Assembly: GCA_050733935.1 (NCBI GenBank)
Contig: JBOHUC010000057.1
Coordinates: 1 to 35,338 of the forward strand
Length of the DNA: 35,338 nucleotides
Source: JBOHUC01 sp050733935
Lineage (GTDB): Bacteria > Eisenbacteria > RBG-16-71-46 > DASYSL01
Reading direction: 5' to 3'
In this document: positions 33,872 to 35,338 of the stretch, piece after piece
Layout: every line of letters starts with the position of its first letter
How positions within the stretch are numbered: position 1 is the first letter of the stretch
The notes under the pieces: generated by a model
Databases searched by the model: none
What the model was told of the DNA's origin: nothing
The model's input: the letters and a program-made list of their open reading frames with translations, nothing else
Made by a program: the position numbers and the translations under genes

Positions 33872-35140
33872 TCACGACTTCCTCACGAGAGACGAAATGC
33901 GATCGAGGCCCTCCGCGAAGCGATCGGGCGGGGGAAGGAGGGAGAGCACGATCCGGCCCGGCTCTTCGAAGTCGTAGAAGTAGCCCGGATGGACGACGAC
34001 CTCGAGCTCGAGGAGGGCGAGCGCCCACTCCTCGTCGCTCCGCTCCGGGGGGAACGTGACGACCGCACTCCACCCGCCGTCGGTCTCGAGCCGTCCGCAT
34101 TCCGGAAGACGCTCGAGCGTCGCATCGAGCGCTGCGCGGTTTTCTCGAATTCGCGCGCACACGTTCCGCTGAAACGCTTCGCGACCGGCGAGGATGGCAG
34201 GGAGCGCGAACTGGACCGGTGTCGCCACCGTCAGGAACGTGTCCGCGATCCACGCGAGTCGCTCGAGTGCCGCGTCCCGGACCGCCTGCGGACCGGTCAC
34301 GACGATCCATCCGCACTTGAGCTGCGGCCAGCCGCAGACCTTGGAGAGCCCCGAGAAAACGAGCGTGAGCGGCCCGTCGGCCCCCGCGCTCGCGCTCGCC
34401 GCGCTCGCCGCGTCCGCGAGCGCCGCAAAGGAGGGTGCGACCTCGCCCGCGCGCGGACCGTCGTCGTGTGAATCGAGAAACACTTCGTCGGCGATGAGCG
34501 CGATGTTCGCGCGCGCGCAGAAGGCGGCCAGCTCGTTCGCCTCGTCGCGTGTCGGGCTCGATCCGGTCGGATGGTTCGGATGGACGACGACGAGTCCCCG
34601 GGTGGCGCCGTCCACGCCCGACCGGGCTTCCGACCGGACGTCGGACTCGAACGCCGCGCGCATTGCCGCGAGGTCGAACCGCCACCCGCGACGCGCTTCG
34701 TAGCGCAGCGGGTAACTGCGCAGGCGCACGGCCTCCGCGGCGGCAAGCGGCTCGAACAGGGGATAGCTCGGGCGCGGCACGAGGAACGATTCACCCGGAT
34801 CGGCGAGGAGCCGGAACGCGTGCGCGTACGCTTCGCTCGTGCCCGCGGTCAGAAGAATCTGCGCGGGCGACACGCTCGCGCCGTGCTCCGCACAGTACGC
34901 GGCGATCGCCTCGCGCGCGCCGACAAAGCCCATCGGATCCGGTGCGTAGCGCAGGCTTCCGGCCCGCACCTCCTCGGACGCGAGCGCCCGCAATCCGCCG
35001 TCCTCCGGATCGTGGAGTCCGAGATTCGTGGGGTTGTGATCGGTGAGGTCGAGGAGCGGTCGGCCGGAGCGCTCGAGCGCCGCCCTGCGGCGGGCCCACG
35101 GACCGGGCTCGAGGGATTCCGGAACGCGAGCCGAGAACAC
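33872..35140 (-). CDS. PLP-dependent aminotransferase, class I/II
   Basis: This 422-aa fold-type I aminotransferase has the PLP Lys267 in FSGLSKVCGWPQLKCGW. Other family marks are HPNHPTG for the phosphate/Asn region, ALIADEVFLDS with the PLP-binding Asp, and LTAGTSEAYAHAFRLLADPGE. The PNHPTG and SGLSK motifs place it near aspartate/alanine/tyrosine-type enzymes; the exact amino acid cannot be told. An Ala/Ser-rich insert (ADAASAASASAGADG) lies between the PLP Asp and Lys and is unusual. The start is GTG at 35140, with only a weak ribosome site, 23 bp after the end of the next upstream gene, so the two are probably co-transcribed. Confidence 0.88.
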   Translation of the reverse strand: MFSARVPESLEPGPWARRRAALERSGRPLLDLTDHNPTNLGLHDPEDGGLRALASEEVRAGSLRYAPDPMGFVGAREAIAAYCAEHGASVSPAQILLTAGTSEAYAHAFRLLADPGESFLVPRPSYPLFEPLAAAEAVRLRSYPLRYEARRGWRFDLAAMRAAFESDVRSEARSGVDGATRGLVVVHPNHPTGSSPTRDEANELAAFCARANIALIADEVFLDSHDDGPRAGEVAPSFAALADAASAASASAGADGPLTLVFSGLSKVCGWPQLKCGWIVVTGPQAVRDAALERLAWIADTFLTVATPVQFALPAILAGREAFQRNVCARIRENRAALDATLERLPECGRLETDGGWSAVVTFPPERSDEEWALALLELEVVVHPGYFYDFEEPGRIVLSLLPPPDRFAEGLDRISSLVRKS

Positions 35141-35163
35141 TTCGCGCAGGGCGGGCCGCGCGA

Positions 35164-35338
35164 TCAGCCCGTGACGGCGTGGACGTGTCCGGTGACGCCG
35201 TCCACCTTGAGCGCCGCGCGTCCCTCGAGGAACGCGACCAGCTCGTCGCCCACGAGCTCGCGCCGCCAGCCGGTGAGGAGGAGCGGTTCGCGACCGCCGT
35301 CCCGCCCGCCGTCGCTGTGCGCACGCACGCTCTCGATC
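35164..35338 (-). CDS. 3' end of a ribonuclease D-like gene (partial)
   Basis: A minus-strand frame enters from the right edge and ends at TGA (35164-35166). The last 57 residues include EPLLLTGWRRELVGDEL and VAFLEGRAALKVDG, a pattern like the C-terminal end of ribonuclease D proteins, which trim tRNA 3' ends. Only the end is present, so the exonuclease motifs cannot be checked; the final GVTGHVHAVTG is a short extension. Spacing of 23 bp to the aminotransferase start suggests one operon. Confidence 0.55.
   Translation of the reverse strand, partial: IESVRAHSDGGRDGGREPLLLTGWRRELVGDELVAFLEGRAALKVDGVTGHVHAVTG

Noticed and set aside
31807..34059. A plus-strand open frame of 750 codons opposite the TonB receptor
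   Set aside because: Composition is random Arg/Glu/Gly-rich, and the opposite strand encodes a complete TonB receptor with plug motifs and terminal Phe.

Overview
The window is GC-rich throughout and densely coded. Genes often overlap as ATGA, GTGA or TTGA, and several probable TTG starts sit behind strong Shine-Dalgarno sites. An Omp85-type barrel, a TonB-dependent receptor with plug and C-terminal Phe, and a probable lipoprotein indicate a diderm bacterium. A FlgD-like C-terminal domain on a secreted sugar dehydrogenase and a giant Ser/Thr kinase-ATPase fusion fit uncultured FCB-related lineages such as Candidatus Eisenbacteria. That placement is inference; no rRNA or marker gene is present. 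No tRNA, rRNA, CRISPR array, insertion sequence or prophage was seen.

Left part (1-9.9 kb): a minus-strand run of hexapeptide acyltransferase, MFS transporter and ABC ATPase. It is divergent from a GAF-PP2C phosphatase gene, with a 9-bp inverted repeat between the two putative promoters. Then come a convergent MmcQ/YjbR gene, an Omp85-like barrel, a membrane-fused spermidine-synthase-like protein and an aldo/keto reductase.

Middle part (9.9-14.8 kb): a 1045-aa protein kinase fused to a signal-transduction ATPase with TPRs. Its activation loop carries a long insert with four heptad repeats. Two tandem secreted paralogues of unknown function follow; they share a C-terminal VPAQxxSWGKIKAxY motif and end at a strong terminator hairpin.

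Arginine cluster (16-22.8 kb, minus strand): argR-argC-argB-argD-argG-GNAT (N-acetylglutamate synthase type)-argF, tightly coupled, with a putative promoter/ArgR operator in front of argR. A type-II NADH dehydrogenase gene converges on argF, and their low-complexity tails share 83 bp on opposite strands. argH and the deacetylation step (argE or argJ) are not in the window.

Right part (23-35.3 kb): an HD-GYP response regulator (c-di-GMP turnover), a pirin, a periplasmic thioredoxin fused to a DUF2092/LolA-like domain, a secreted PQQ-type sugar dehydrogenase, a small lipoprotein, a DUF1801 protein, a macrodomain protein and a membrane protein with a duplicated N-terminal VNG-PPE motif and a C-terminal SH3-like region. 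Convergent to these are a TonB-dependent receptor and a small secreted His/Cys protein (possible metal uptake pair), an aminotransferase and the 3' end of a ribonuclease D-like gene.

The best candidates for undescribed biology are the secreted paralogue pair with its C-terminal motif next to the kinase with the repeat-bearing activation loop, and the VNG-PPE duplicated membrane protein.
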